Origin: Prevotellaceae bacterium UBA1746
Lineage (GTDB): Bacteria; Bacteroidota; Bacteroidia; Bacteroidales; Bacteroidaceae
NCBI GenBank assembly: GCA_905369775.1
Contig: CAJPJR010000071.1
Span: 1 to 9,291 of the forward strand
DNA length: 9,291 nt
Direction: 5' to 3'
A program made the translations under genes and the position numbers. Shown one piece after another: positions 1 to 5,199 of the stretch; positions within the stretch are counted from its first letter, which is position 1, and every line of letters starts with the position of its first letter. The notes below the pieces were generated by a model that ran no database searches, had not been told where the DNA came from, and saw only the letters and a list, made by a program, of their open reading frames with translations.

Positions 1-3
1 GGC

Positions 4-126
4 TTATACCTCGCAGACAATGGCGATGGACAAAACAATTTTGCCGTTTCGTGCGTCTTCACGCGCTTTGGCGGTGACTTCGTTGTAAGGGCGGAGTTTG
101 CCCTTGTTGTAGCTTTTGTTCCGCAT
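4..126 (-). CDS. Hypothetical 40-residue protein
   Basis: A short reading frame, starting MRNKSYNKGK and ending in VCEV with a TAA stop six bases from the window edge. Its ATG lies 8 nt after the stop of the coiled-coil gene on the same strand, which matches the tight spacing in this operon. The first half is basic (lysine and arginine rich) and the second half ends in a short hydrophobic stretch (IVLSIAIV). I recognise no domain. It could be a genuine small phage protein or a chance frame. The only support is position, spacing and a clean start and stop. Confidence 0.4.
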   Translation of the reverse strand: MRNKSYNKGKLRPYNEVTAKAREDARNGKIVLSIAIVCEV

Positions 127-134
127 GGAAGTGC

Positions 135-503
135 TTATATTTCGAGCTTCGGCATCTCGCGTCTGAGAACGGCGACGAGGTGGTCGAAACGTTCTTGCAG
201 GGTGCGTGTTTCCTTCGCGCGTTCTTTGCTTCTGATCGAGTTGCGTTCAAGTTCCAACTTCTGTTCTATAACTTCGGAGGTTATCTTTTCAATATCGCTT
301 CTAAATTCTTGTCGAAGTTCTCTTTCTTTGTTGTCGAGTTTGTCTTCTACTCGTTTGATGTCTGTTTTGAGTTCGTCTCGCACATCTTTAATATCCGCTT
401 TGAGTTCGTCGCGTACGTCTTTCATTTGGTGACTGAGCCATGCAAATCCCGCGCCCATTGCGGCGAGTATCGTAACGGCTAGTGCTATCAATTCGTAGTT
501 CAT
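135..503 (-). CDS. Membrane-anchored coiled-coil protein
   Basis: 122 residues. Residues about 4-24 form one hydrophobic segment (IALAVTILAAMGAGFAW) that should act as an N-terminal membrane anchor. The rest is highly charged and predicted to be one long helix. Residues 28-38 and 39-49 are near-identical 11-residue units (KDVRDELKADI, then KDVRDELKTDI), and a third degenerate unit follows from residue 50. Eleven-residue repeats are typical of right-handed or straight coiled coils. The gene starts 12 nt after the stop of the upstream lipoprotein gene, so it is probably co-transcribed with the lipoproteins and the repressor. A small coiled-coil protein on the membrane fits an envelope role such as superinfection exclusion, but that is inference. 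Short membrane coiled-coil proteins are common in prophages and no specific family is claimed. Confidence 0.8.
   Translation of the reverse strand: MNYELIALAVTILAAMGAGFAWLSHQMKDVRDELKADIKDVRDELKTDIKRVEDKLDNKERELRQEFRSDIEKITSEVIEQKLELERNSIRSKERAKETRTLQERFDHLVAVLRREMPKLEI
364..429 (-). repeat. Tandem 33-bp imperfect repeat inside the coiled-coil gene
   Basis: Two adjacent 33-base units each contain TTTGAGTTCGTC and a downstream acgtctTT-like or acatctTT-like end. They encode the two 11-residue coiled-coil units. The reading frame is kept, so the repeat number could vary without breaking the protein. Confidence 0.65.
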
Positions 504-515
504 TTTGTGAGTTGA

Positions 516-998
516 TTATTTATCTGTTCTCCTCTTCCACCACTTGATTACTCTCACAGCTGAAAGATCCTTCTTAAAATAGAGATCAACGGGGAGGCCA
601 CGCTCATCCTTGGCAATCTTCGCCTTATATCCTACAAATCGAGGTCTTTCGTCTTTCTCTGAGTGCAGGCGATATAGCTCCTTATGCATAGCCGTCGAGA
701 CTTCCGTTTCGAAGACATAATCAGAAATCGCCTTCTTTTCTTTTTTTGTGAATTTCCCGTCTTTCGCGAAGTAGTTCATACTATCCATCTTTGAAAGATA
801 CTCCTGGATCCCGATAAAAGTTTCGTGCGTGTCGTCAAAATCTTTGACGCTGTCGAGTTTCTCAATGTGCGGCAACCATTTTTTGTCGAGCAGAGCATTT
901 GCTTTGTCCAGATTCTTCTGTTCTTCTGATTTGCTACAACCCGCAACAATGAAAGATGCAAGAAGGAGCACGGGGAATGTAAAGATAAATCTTTTCAT
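516..998 (-). CDS. Small lipoprotein, second copy of a tandem pair
   Basis: 160 residues with a clear type II signal peptide: MKR, a hydrophobic core, and the lipobox V18-A19-G20-C21. The mature protein should be acylated at Cys21 and membrane-anchored. The residues after the cysteine (SKSEEQK) carry an acidic pair that resembles, loosely, Bacteroidota lipoprotein surface-export signals, so outer-membrane or surface placement is possible. The mature part is charged and mostly helical. It resembles the neighbouring 1090-1566 product: compare LDKANALLDKKWLPHIEKLDS with LVRANELLRKEHLPEVSRIDS, then FVGYKAKI with FIGYNFLI and YFKKDLSAVRV with YFIDKDFTKVEF. The two are diverged duplicates. The gene sits in the repressor operon, between its paralogue and the coiled-coil gene. 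Function is unknown. A lysogenic-conversion or exclusion role is inferred from envelope location and repressor linkage only. Confidence 0.85.
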   Translation of the reverse strand: MKRFIFTFPVLLLASFIVAGCSKSEEQKNLDKANALLDKKWLPHIEKLDSVKDFDDTHETFIGIQEYLSKMDSMNYFAKDGKFTKKEKKAISDYVFETEVSTAMHKELYRLHSEKDERPRFVGYKAKIAKDERGLPVDLYFKKDLSAVRVIKWWKRRTDK

Positions 999-1058
999 TG
1001 TTAGAGGTGTTATAGTAGTGATGAATGAATTCTTATTTGCGTCCCATCATTAGGTGAA

Positions 1059-1074
1059 CGCGGTAAACGCCGCG
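1059..1074. other. Short GC-rich hairpin between the two lipoprotein genes
   Basis: CGCGG and CCGCG form a 5-bp stem around the 6-nt loop TAAACG, in the 91-nt gap between the lipoprotein genes. There is no T-run on the minus-strand side, so it is not a convincing intrinsic terminator. It might slow transcription or protect an mRNA end. Confidence 0.3.
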
Positions 1075-1089
1075 CATCTTCGCAGATTA

Positions 1090-1566
1090 TTAGAATCTTC
1101 TCAGATGGATAAACTTTTTCGCGAACTCTACTTTTGTGAAGTCCTTGTCTATAAAGTAGAGAGTTTTCAAGTTTGCGGCCGAATCTATGATTAAAAAATT
1201 GTAGCCAATGAATTCTTCTTTGTCGTTATTCAGAAAGTGTTCGTCCTGAATCTTTCGTGCTTGTTTTTGAAGACCGCTGCTGATGCCGGTCCATTCATTC
1301 AACTCTTGTTTTTCGTCGGAGCTAAGCTCACGCTGATATGAAATTCTTAAAAGGCTGTCTCGTATAAAGGCCGCTACGTCTGCCATATTTGTAGCGTCGC
1401 GCTCATCCTCATACCCGAGCACGCTGTCAATTCTTGAAACTTCAGGCAAATGCTCTTTGCGCAGCAGCTCGTTTGCGCGAACTAGTGGCGGGCGATTGTC
1501 TTTCTGCTTGCATCCTATGAGAACGCAAGAGAGGAGCAGGAGAGATACAAAGATAAGATTTTTCAT
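1090..1566 (-). CDS. Small lipoprotein, first copy of a tandem pair
   Basis: 158 residues. The N-terminus is a type II signal peptide (MKN, a leucine-rich core) with lipobox L16-I17-G18-C19, so the mature chain starts at Cys19 with KQKDNRPP. The mature domain is helical and charged. It aligns along its length with the product of the next gene, 516-998, which makes the pair tandem paralogues. The ATG lies 12 nt after the repressor stop codon, so the gene is almost certainly co-transcribed with the repressor and expressed in the lysogen. I recognise no named family. Possible roles are blocking injection by related phages or altering the host surface, but nothing in the sequence decides between them. 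Confidence 0.85.
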   Translation of the reverse strand: MKNLIFVSLLLLSCVLIGCKQKDNRPPLVRANELLRKEHLPEVSRIDSVLGYEDERDATNMADVAAFIRDSLLRISYQRELSSDEKQELNEWTGISSGLQKQARKIQDEHFLNNDKEEFIGYNFLIIDSAANLKTLYFIDKDFTKVEFAKKFIHLRRF

Positions 1567-1578
1567 GGTGATTTTCTT

Positions 1579-2289
1579 TTATGCCATTCTCTTTATTGAT
1601 ACGAACCCTGCAACGCGGAATATTTTGTGAATGAGATCCGCTTGTATCTTCATATCGGCGTAGCGTGTCTTGTCGGGGTTGTCGGAGATGCAAGTAATAA
1701 TCGCGTCTTCGGAATATCCGCTCGCGACGAGTCGTTTTACCATTCGCTGATAGTCTCGGGTGACGACAAGATAAATTTCCCCGTTGATGATTGTCTGCAC
1801 CTCTTGGGGATAGACGGCGACGATGTCTCCGCTCTGTGCAGTGTTGAGCATCGAGTCTCCGGTGACATTAAGCCCGAAGCATCCCTCAAAGCCCGGCACG
1901 TTGATGTATTTGTATGGAGCGTTTATCTCGTTGTTTTCGAAGAAACCATCACCGGCTGACGCGTCAAGTTCGTAGTACCATTTCACGGCGTTCTTTTCGT
2001 TGAGCTCCGTTTGGGTCGGTAGGTCGACGTTGGCGGGCATTGTCTGCGAAGAGCTATCACTGAGCATTTGGCCTTTGCCGGTTAAGAGCCAATACAAACT
2101 TATACCTGTTTCGTTTGTACTAAGTCTTTGTGCAAGCCCCTCAGTCAAATATCGATTATCACCATTCTTCGCTTGACTTAGATTCGTGGGATCAAATGAT
2201 ATCTTATTCGCCAGTTCTTTTTGAGTTTTGGCGAACCCGCTATCAATTAGGTATTTAATCGCGGCCTCCGCGCGTTCCTTCGTAATCAT
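1579..2289 (-). CDS. Phage repressor, CI/LexA-like S24 autopeptidase
   Basis: 236 residues, the usual size for a two-domain phage repressor. Residues about 15-58 form a helix-turn-helix (KTQKELANKISFDPTNLSQA, then LTEGLAQRL). A polar linker (about 75-100) follows, then the S24 peptidase domain. The self-cleavage site is Ala112-Gly113 in DASAGDG. The catalytic serine is Ser146 in GDSM and the general-base lysine is Lys185 in QRMVKRL. The spacing, 33 residues to the serine and 39 more to the lysine, agrees with LexA-type proteins. This is therefore a repressor that should inactivate itself when RecA filaments form after DNA damage, giving SOS-induced lytic growth. It is divergent from the early genes and faces the ATACAAA operators. 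It is the first gene of a leftward operon that also carries the lipoproteins. The function call is firm, but a specific name (cI) would only be by analogy. Confidence 0.95.
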   Translation of the reverse strand: MITKERAEAAIKYLIDSGFAKTQKELANKISFDPTNLSQAKNGDNRYLTEGLAQRLSTNETGISLYWLLTGKGQMLSDSSSQTMPANVDLPTQTELNEKNAVKWYYELDASAGDGFFENNEINAPYKYINVPGFEGCFGLNVTGDSMLNTAQSGDIVAVYPQEVQTIINGEIYLVVTRDYQRMVKRLVASGYSEDAIITCISDNPDKTRYADMKIQADLIHKIFRVAGFVSIKRMA

Positions 2290-2309
2290 AGTGGTTCTCG
2301 AGTGTTAAA

Positions 2310-2370
2310 ATACAAACCGAATACAAACTTTTATCGCCAGAGATTTGTATGCAATACAAACTCTTTGTAT
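2310..2370. promoter_or_regulatory. Operator cluster: five ATACAAA/TTTGTAT half-sites
   Basis: Half-sites lie at 2310-2316, 2321-2327 and 2354-2360 (ATACAAA) and at 2344-2350 and 2364-2370 (TTTGTAT). 2344-2360 is a perfect inverted repeat with a 3-nt spacer. 2354-2370 is a second perfect one with a 3-nt spacer that shares the middle half-site. They lie between the divergent repressor and early genes and overlap the early promoter, exactly where repressor operators are expected. Binding by the adjacent S24 repressor is inference. Confidence 0.8.
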
Positions 2371-2375
2371 CTTTG
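2344..2375 (+). promoter_or_regulatory. Rightward early promoter, Bacteroidota type
   Basis: TTTG at 2344-2347 is the -33 element and TATCTTTG at 2368-2375 matches the Bacteroidota -7 consensus TAnnTTTG, with 20 nt between them, which is normal for this phylum. Transcription should start at about 2380. Both elements are embedded in operator half-sites, so repressor binding would shut the promoter directly. Confidence 0.75.
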
Positions 2376-2380
2376 CACTG

Positions 2381-2527
2381 TAATCAAACGTAAGCTACAA
2401 GCGCAAGCGGCGCAACTTGTTGAAAACAACGACGAAACGCCGCAAAAGAATACGCAAATATCCGTATTTCCCGCGATTCAGCAAAGCGAAAGCCGCGGAA
2501 AAACAAGCATTCAAAAAGAAAGAAACA
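2381..2527 (+). other. Early-transcript leader, no ATG-initiated gene
   Basis: About 145 nt between the predicted early transcription start and the first ATG. It holds no ATG-initiated frame that begins after the start site. One frame stays open from 2384 through the ATG at 2528 and would encode a very basic peptide (KRRKRIRKYPYFPRF), but its only possible starts are two adjacent TTG codons. It is best treated as an untranslated leader, with a TTG-started small protein as the alternative. Confidence 0.4.
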
Positions 2528-2845
2528 ATGACAACCGCACTCGACTTCATCATCAAGTAAGCGATCAACCGCAAGTCAGAAGCAATGGAAGCTCTCGTTA
2601 ACAACGTCAACAGAGAAGAACTTTCCGAAGAAGAGATGTTCAATCTCCGCGAAAAACTGATTGCAGCCTCAGAAGCCGGTATCCGCGTCTGGAAGAAAGT
2701 AAATGACAAGGCCGCAGTTCTTGAAGCGCTCGAATGCTTTGAAGATTATACCGCCTACGCAAACAAGATGATTGCCTTGCACGGCAAAGGAGAGGCAAAG
2801 GAAGCGGCAAAACGCTACTTCGAATACAGCGAAGGCTGGATCTAA
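2528..2845 (+). CDS. Small acidic protein of unknown function, split by an in-frame TAA
   Basis: The intact, safely predicted part is 2585-2845, 86 residues from MEALVNN to EGWI, charged and mainly helical, with no recognised domain. Upstream in the same frame, an ATG at 2528 in a typical aaacaATG context encodes MTTALDFIIK, then TAA at 2558-2560, then AINRKSEA leading straight into MEALVNN. Reading the TAA as CAA would give one continuous 105-residue protein with a natural helical N-terminus. Either the longer form is ancestral and one C-to-T change truncated it, or the 10-codon frame is a leader peptide and translation restarts at 2585. TAA ends many other genes here, so recoding is unlikely. 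This is the first gene of the early operon. Confidence 0.65.
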
Positions 2846-2890
2846 TTAGCGGTACGCGAACGCAAAACAAACATTCAACAAAACAAGACA

Positions 2891-3454
2891 ATGGAAGAAT
2901 TGATTTTAGAAAGACTGGAAGAAGGCATCGACGCACTCTTCGTGGAAGCAATGGATGAATTCCAGAAGGTGAGAGACAAGATCCACCTCGACAAAGAGAA
3001 AGCAGAGCAGCTTGAAATCAAAGAGTTCGACTGCGAGGAGGCGATTCGCGCACTGAAAAATCTTCATCACTCGGGAAGATGGGAAAAAGAACAACACAGA
3101 GTGGTCTTCTACAACAGTAAAATAGAAGAAAATAGCTGGTTTATCCAGAAGCTGCTCGTGTCGAATACACCGCAGTCGTTGAAAGACGGCGAGATCCGAC
3201 GCTATGCAGAGCTCCAAACCCAACGAACTGATGCTTTGATTGAGAAGATCAGAGTGATCGATAGTTTTCGAGAGGTGAATCTCCGAATCTTTCTTCAATC
3301 GGCATTCAACCGACGCGTAGCTATCCCCGTGCTGCTTCATCTCCGCGTCGCTGTCCAAAGAAAGGATTACGATGTCGCAGAGCACTACCTCCGTCTCGCA
3401 GCTCCCGGTTTGGTCTTCTTCGAACACCTTTTCGCCGGCGAAGAAACGGAATGA
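2891..3454 (+). CDS. Hypothetical 187-residue helical protein
   Basis: 187 residues, starting at an ATG preceded by the A-rich leader aaaacaagaca, which is the usual start context in this window. The sequence is rich in Glu, Lys and Arg, and almost wholly helical by composition, with heptad-like stretches in the first 50 residues (LILERLEEGIDALFVEAMDEF) and again around 105-130. The C-terminal part contains LHLRVAVQRKDYDVAEHYLRLAA, which resembles a helical hairpin of the TPR kind but is too short to claim. There are no signal peptide, membrane segment or catalytic motifs. It lies 45 nt after the previous gene in the early operon. I do not recognise the family. Confidence 0.8.
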   Translation: MEELILERLEEGIDALFVEAMDEFQKVRDKIHLDKEKAEQLEIKEFDCEEAIRALKNLHHSGRWEKEQHRVVFYNSKIEENSWFIQKLLVSNTPQSLKDGEIRRYAELQTQRTDALIEKIRVIDSFREVNLRIFLQSAFNRRVAIPVLLHLRVAVQRKDYDVAEHYLRLAAPGLVFFEHLFAGEETE

Positions 3455-3511
3455 ACCGCTAAGAAGTGATCACGTCGCAAGACACACCTCAGCACAAACC
3501 CACACACCAGT

Positions 3512-3772
3512 ATGAATAGTTCGTTTTACACCCCCGCCCGCTGGGCTTTCGCTCTGCTCGTGGCGATTTCGATATTCGGAGGTGGTTTTCTCCTCTTCTG
3601 CTACGTGCCCGGCCGCTTTTGGGCTTCGGTTCTCCTGAAACTCACGGGCGTTTTCGGTCTTTATCTGGGGATTTTCCTCGGAAAAGGCGGAGTAAGATAC
3701 GGAATGTTCCCCACTGCGGTGCTGCGCCTCTTGGCTTTCTTGAAGTGCAACGTGAACACCGACGACGAATAG
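3512..3772 (+). CDS. Small two-helix membrane protein
   Basis: 86 residues with two hydrophobic helices, about 11-31 (WAFALLVAISIFGGGFLLFCY) and about 36-57 (FWASVLLKLTGVFGLYLGIFLG), joined by a short turn with PGR. A short basic stretch and an acidic end (NTDDE) follow. It should be an inner-membrane hairpin protein with both ends on the same side, probably cytoplasmic. The ends of its frame lie 57 nt after the previous gene and 14 nt before the first large inverted repeat. Position in the early region argues against a holin, and no holin hallmarks are visible. The function is unknown. Confidence 0.75.
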   Translation: MNSSFYTPARWAFALLVAISIFGGGFLLFCYVPGRFWASVLLKLTGVFGLYLGIFLGKGGVRYGMFPTAVLRLLAFLKCNVNTDDE

Positions 3773-3786
3773 GACACCAGACACAC

Positions 3787-3846
3787 GGCGCGCCGCCCAA
3801 ATCTTTGCGTTGTTGGGTAATGGGTAGTTCCACCGGGCGGCGCGCC
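3787..3846. repeat. Inverted repeat 1: perfect 12-bp GGCGCGCC-type stem
   Basis: GGCGCGCCGCCC at 3787-3798 and its exact reverse complement at 3835-3846 enclose a 36-nt loop. As RNA this is a very stable hairpin. It begins 14 nt after a stop codon and ends 28 nt before the next start. No T-run follows, so it is not a classic terminator. Two relatives occur downstream, so it belongs to a local family. Confidence 0.85.
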
Positions 3847-3874
3847 ACTCTTTACACCTAAGCAAATTCAAGTT

Positions 3875-4201
3875 GTGAGTACAATCTACTTCGACTTATC
3901 GGTGGACACCGATGAAATCCTCGACAACGTGTGCTTCTCCGAAGAAGAATATTTCCTCCTTGATGTTCTCGAGAGGTTTAACGCCGAGAACATAAACGCC
4001 GCTTTGCGCGAATACTTCGAAGACAAAAACGAACGAGTGACGGAATTTCTCGGTTGTGTGAACTACTTCGAAGAAGAGCGCACCCTCCTTGACATTCTCG
4101 AGAAGTTTGACAGTTATCACGTAGCCGCAGCTTTACGCGAATACTTCGGATCACAAACTCGGGACAAACTCCCCGATTTCGTAGACGCTGAAAAGTTATG
4201 A
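3875..4201 (+). CDS. Acidic protein with two 43-residue repeats
   Basis: 108 residues, with GTG at 3875 as the best start, since no ATG exists in frame. An ATT at 3866 is an in-frame alternative. Residues about 11-53 and 54-96 are two copies of one 43-residue unit. Compare EEEYFLLDVLERF with EEERTLLDILEKF, then the shared AALREYF; 16 of 26 residues in the core match. The unit recurs once in the product of 4702-4905, which also shares the C-terminal pattern (LPDFVDAEKL against IPAFVNPSKL). The repeats look like short helical pairs. The protein is strongly acidic and might bind a basic partner or mimic DNA, which is speculation. The stop overlaps the next start as ATGA, so the two are translationally coupled. 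Confidence 0.75.
   Translation: MSTIYFDLSVDTDEILDNVCFSEEEYFLLDVLERFNAENINAALREYFEDKNERVTEFLGCVNYFEEERTLLDILEKFDSYHVAAALREYFGSQTRDKLPDFVDAEKL
3941..4141 (+). repeat. Tandem 129-bp intragenic duplication
   Basis: DNA from about 3941 recurs 129 bases later from 4070. Both copies begin GAAGAAGA, continue CCTCCTTGA and TTCTCGAGA, and end CGCGAATACTTCG. The nucleotide match is still visible, so the duplication is fairly recent. It encodes the repeated 43-residue unit. Confidence 0.75.
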
Positions 4202-4626
4202 GTACAGATAATCGACAACCCGGATTTCCGTTTCGAATGAAAGAATCCCACCGGTCATACCGATTTAATGAGGGTTCCGACACCTGGGATTTCAATGTGG
4301 CCAGTCGTAAGTTTTCCGAATGTCTTCCGACAGTGTATAACATAGAGTGCGAGTACGAAAGAATAGAAGCCTACGAACATAGCGCGATTGCAGATCGCAG
4401 AGATTTGTCTACGCTTGTTAAATGGGCTTTGTCGGCGGAATATTATTCCGAGTATGGGAACGTGGTGGAACGCTTCGTAGCTATAGTGGATTACCTCTGC
4501 TATGTAGCGGAGATTTACGAAAACAACGGGCGCGCCGCTCTCGTTACTATAGACCCTAAGCCTTACAAAATTATCGATAATGAGCTGATAGTCCCTATTA
4601 CGACGCGCTGCACTACTCTTCGTTGA
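4198..4626 (+). CDS. Hypothetical 142-residue protein with an inverted-repeat arm in its 3' end
   Basis: 142 residues, starting at an ATG that overlaps the preceding stop (ATGA at 4198-4201). The first 30 residues are polar and probably flexible. The middle (about 60-112) is a helical stretch including STLVKWALSAEYY and VVERFVAIVDYLCYVAEIYE. The last 25 residues are beta-like (AALVTIDPKPYKIID). No family is recognised. The codons for NNGRAA carry GGGCGCGCCGC, the left arm of inverted repeat 2, whereas the other left arms in this block lie just after a stop codon. The C-terminus from about residue 110 may therefore have been altered by acquisition of the repeat element. Confidence 0.7.
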   Translation: MSTDNRQPGFPFRMKESHRSYRFNEGSDTWDFNVASRKFSECLPTVYNIECEYERIEAYEHSAIADRRDLSTLVKWALSAEYYSEYGNVVERFVAIVDYLCYVAEIYENNGRAALVTIDPKPYKIIDNELIVPITTRCTTLR

Positions 4627-4672
4627 TTGTTTTACAAATAGGCGTTCGTTTGGTACGACAGGCGGCGCGCCC
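4528..4672. repeat. Inverted repeat 2: 11-bp arms, left arm inside a gene
   Basis: GGGCGCGCCGC at 4528-4538 and its exact reverse complement at 4662-4672 are 123 nt apart. The left arm is coding and the right arm is 29 nt before the next gene. Just before the right arm, GCGTT and TTTGGTA resemble the loop of inverted repeat 1. CCTTTTCT follows the right arm. Confidence 0.6.
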
Positions 4673-4701
4673 CTTTTCTAACCTCAAAACATAAGAATAA
4701 A

Positions 4702-4905
4702 ATGACAACATTAGATCTCTTCGCAACGATCGAAATCGCCGACATCGTCAACAGCGTGGAAGAGAACAAAGAAATCGACTTCCTCGGGGAGCTACTCGGC
4801 GCTTTTGACGACGCGAACGTGGAGGAAGCCTTTCGGATCTACATCGACAAACAGATAGAGAGAGGGAAGGACATCCCCGCGTTTGTGAATCCCTCGAAGC
4901 TATAA
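4702..4905 (+). CDS. Small acidic protein, single-repeat paralogue of the 3875-4201 product
   Basis: 67 residues, starting at ATG after an A-rich leader (aagaataaaATG). Residues about 11-50 (IADIVNSVEENKEIDFLGELL, then GAFDDANVEEAFRIYIDKQ) match one copy of the 43-residue unit present twice in the upstream protein. The ends also match (KDIPAFVNPSKL against DKLPDFVDAEKL). The DNA in front of the two genes is related as well: GGCGGCGCGCC, a pyrimidine-rich stretch, CTAACCT or ACACCTA, then an A-rich leader. This suggests the hairpin, leader and gene were copied together. The stop is 6 nt before inverted repeat 3. The function is unknown. Confidence 0.75.
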   Translation: MTTLDLFATIEIADIVNSVEENKEIDFLGELLGAFDDANVEEAFRIYIDKQIERGKDIPAFVNPSKL

Positions 4906-4911
4906 CCCACA

Positions 4912-4968
4912 GCGCGCCGCCGATGCTTCACGTCGTGAAGGGTTGGTAGAGGCCATTCGGCGGTGCGC
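4912..4968. repeat. Inverted repeat 3: 12-bp stem with an inner hairpin
   Basis: GCGCGCCGCCGA at 4912-4923 pairs with TCGGCGGTGCGC at 4957-4968 (12 pairs, one G-U). Inside, CTTCAC at 4926-4931 pairs with GTGAAG at 4935-4940 around a 3-nt loop. The outer arms are related to inverted repeats 1 and 2, but the flanking octamers have drifted to AGCGCGCC and GGTGCGCA. The G-U pair keeps the stem as RNA, which favours an RNA function. Confidence 0.8.
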
Positions 4969-5041
4969 ACACAGACAACCTCCATTGTTTTATTTCTTTT
5001 CTGACCCCGCGCCACGTCGCGACGACGCTGCAAGGGGAAAC
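4969..5041. other. Non-coding stretch before the tRNA-like RNAs
   Basis: This 73-nt piece belongs to a 420-base gene-free region (4906-5325). It holds a pyrimidine-rich run (ttttatttcttttctg) and a perfect 10-bp palindrome CGTCGCGACG at 5015-5024, flanked by CCCC (5005-5008) and GGGG (5034-5037), which could close a larger bulged stem. No convincing reading frame is present on either strand. Confidence 0.4.
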
Positions 5042-5120
5042 GGCGAGCCAAGGAAGAGGGCATCATCAATTTAGTGCAAGGACGTTCCTTCGCCGCGGGG
5101 TTCGACTCCCCGCCTCGCCA
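5042..5120 (+). ncRNA. tRNA-like RNA A, degenerate, about 79 nt
   Basis: The ends pair as an acceptor stem: GGCGAG at 5042-5047 with CTCGCC at 5114-5119, then A5120 in the discriminator place. The T arm is canonical: CGGGG, loop TTCGACT (5101-5107), CCCCG, with one extra G-C pair, giving the 12-bp acceptor/T stack of tRNA. AAGGA-CGT-TCCTT at 5078-5090 is a hairpin where a long variable arm would be. The D and anticodon arms do not fold normally; the best anticodon stem is 4 bp with a 10-nt loop. No CCA is encoded (ACAA follows). It may be a decayed class II tRNA or a tRNA mimic used for RNA processing. Confidence 0.5.
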
Positions 5121-5199
5121 CAACTTCTATGGTTTATGATTTATACTGATTGTTCATTAGATCCGGTTGCCTCCTGCTCGTGAGAGTCGGAACAGCCAC

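Noticed and set aside
1..12. CTTATAC at the left end as an adapter trace
   Set aside because: Only 7 bases match the Nextera end, and they form the natural end of a small coding frame.
1033..1077. 14-codon minus-strand ORF (MRGVYRVHLMMGRK) between the lipoprotein genes
   Set aside because: It is too short to support without conservation data, and its first codons overlap the small hairpin.
2092..2119. Further ATACAAA and TTTGTAC half-sites inside the repressor gene
   Set aside because: They are 15 bases apart, one is imperfect, and they encode conserved repressor residues, so chance is likely.
2558..2560. TAA recoded as glutamine
   Set aside because: TAA ends many genes here at natural places, and phage stop recoding known to me concerns TAG or TGA.
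2302..2601. 99-residue plus-strand frame starting in the operator
   Set aside because: Its ATG lies upstream of the predicted early transcription start and within the operators, the product is low in complexity, and it overlaps the better frame that starts at 2528.
3787..3846. Integron attC-like site (GTTGGGT in the loop fits GTTRRRY)
   Set aside because: The motif is in the loop and not at the outer end, no matching RYYYAAC end exists, and no integron integrase is seen.
3787..3846. Intrinsic transcription terminator
   Set aside because: The stem is strong, but no U-run follows on either strand, and co-directional genes continue directly.
4839..5123. 94-residue minus-strand frame
   Set aside because: It runs antisense through inverted repeat 3 and the tRNA-like RNA, a common source of false frames.
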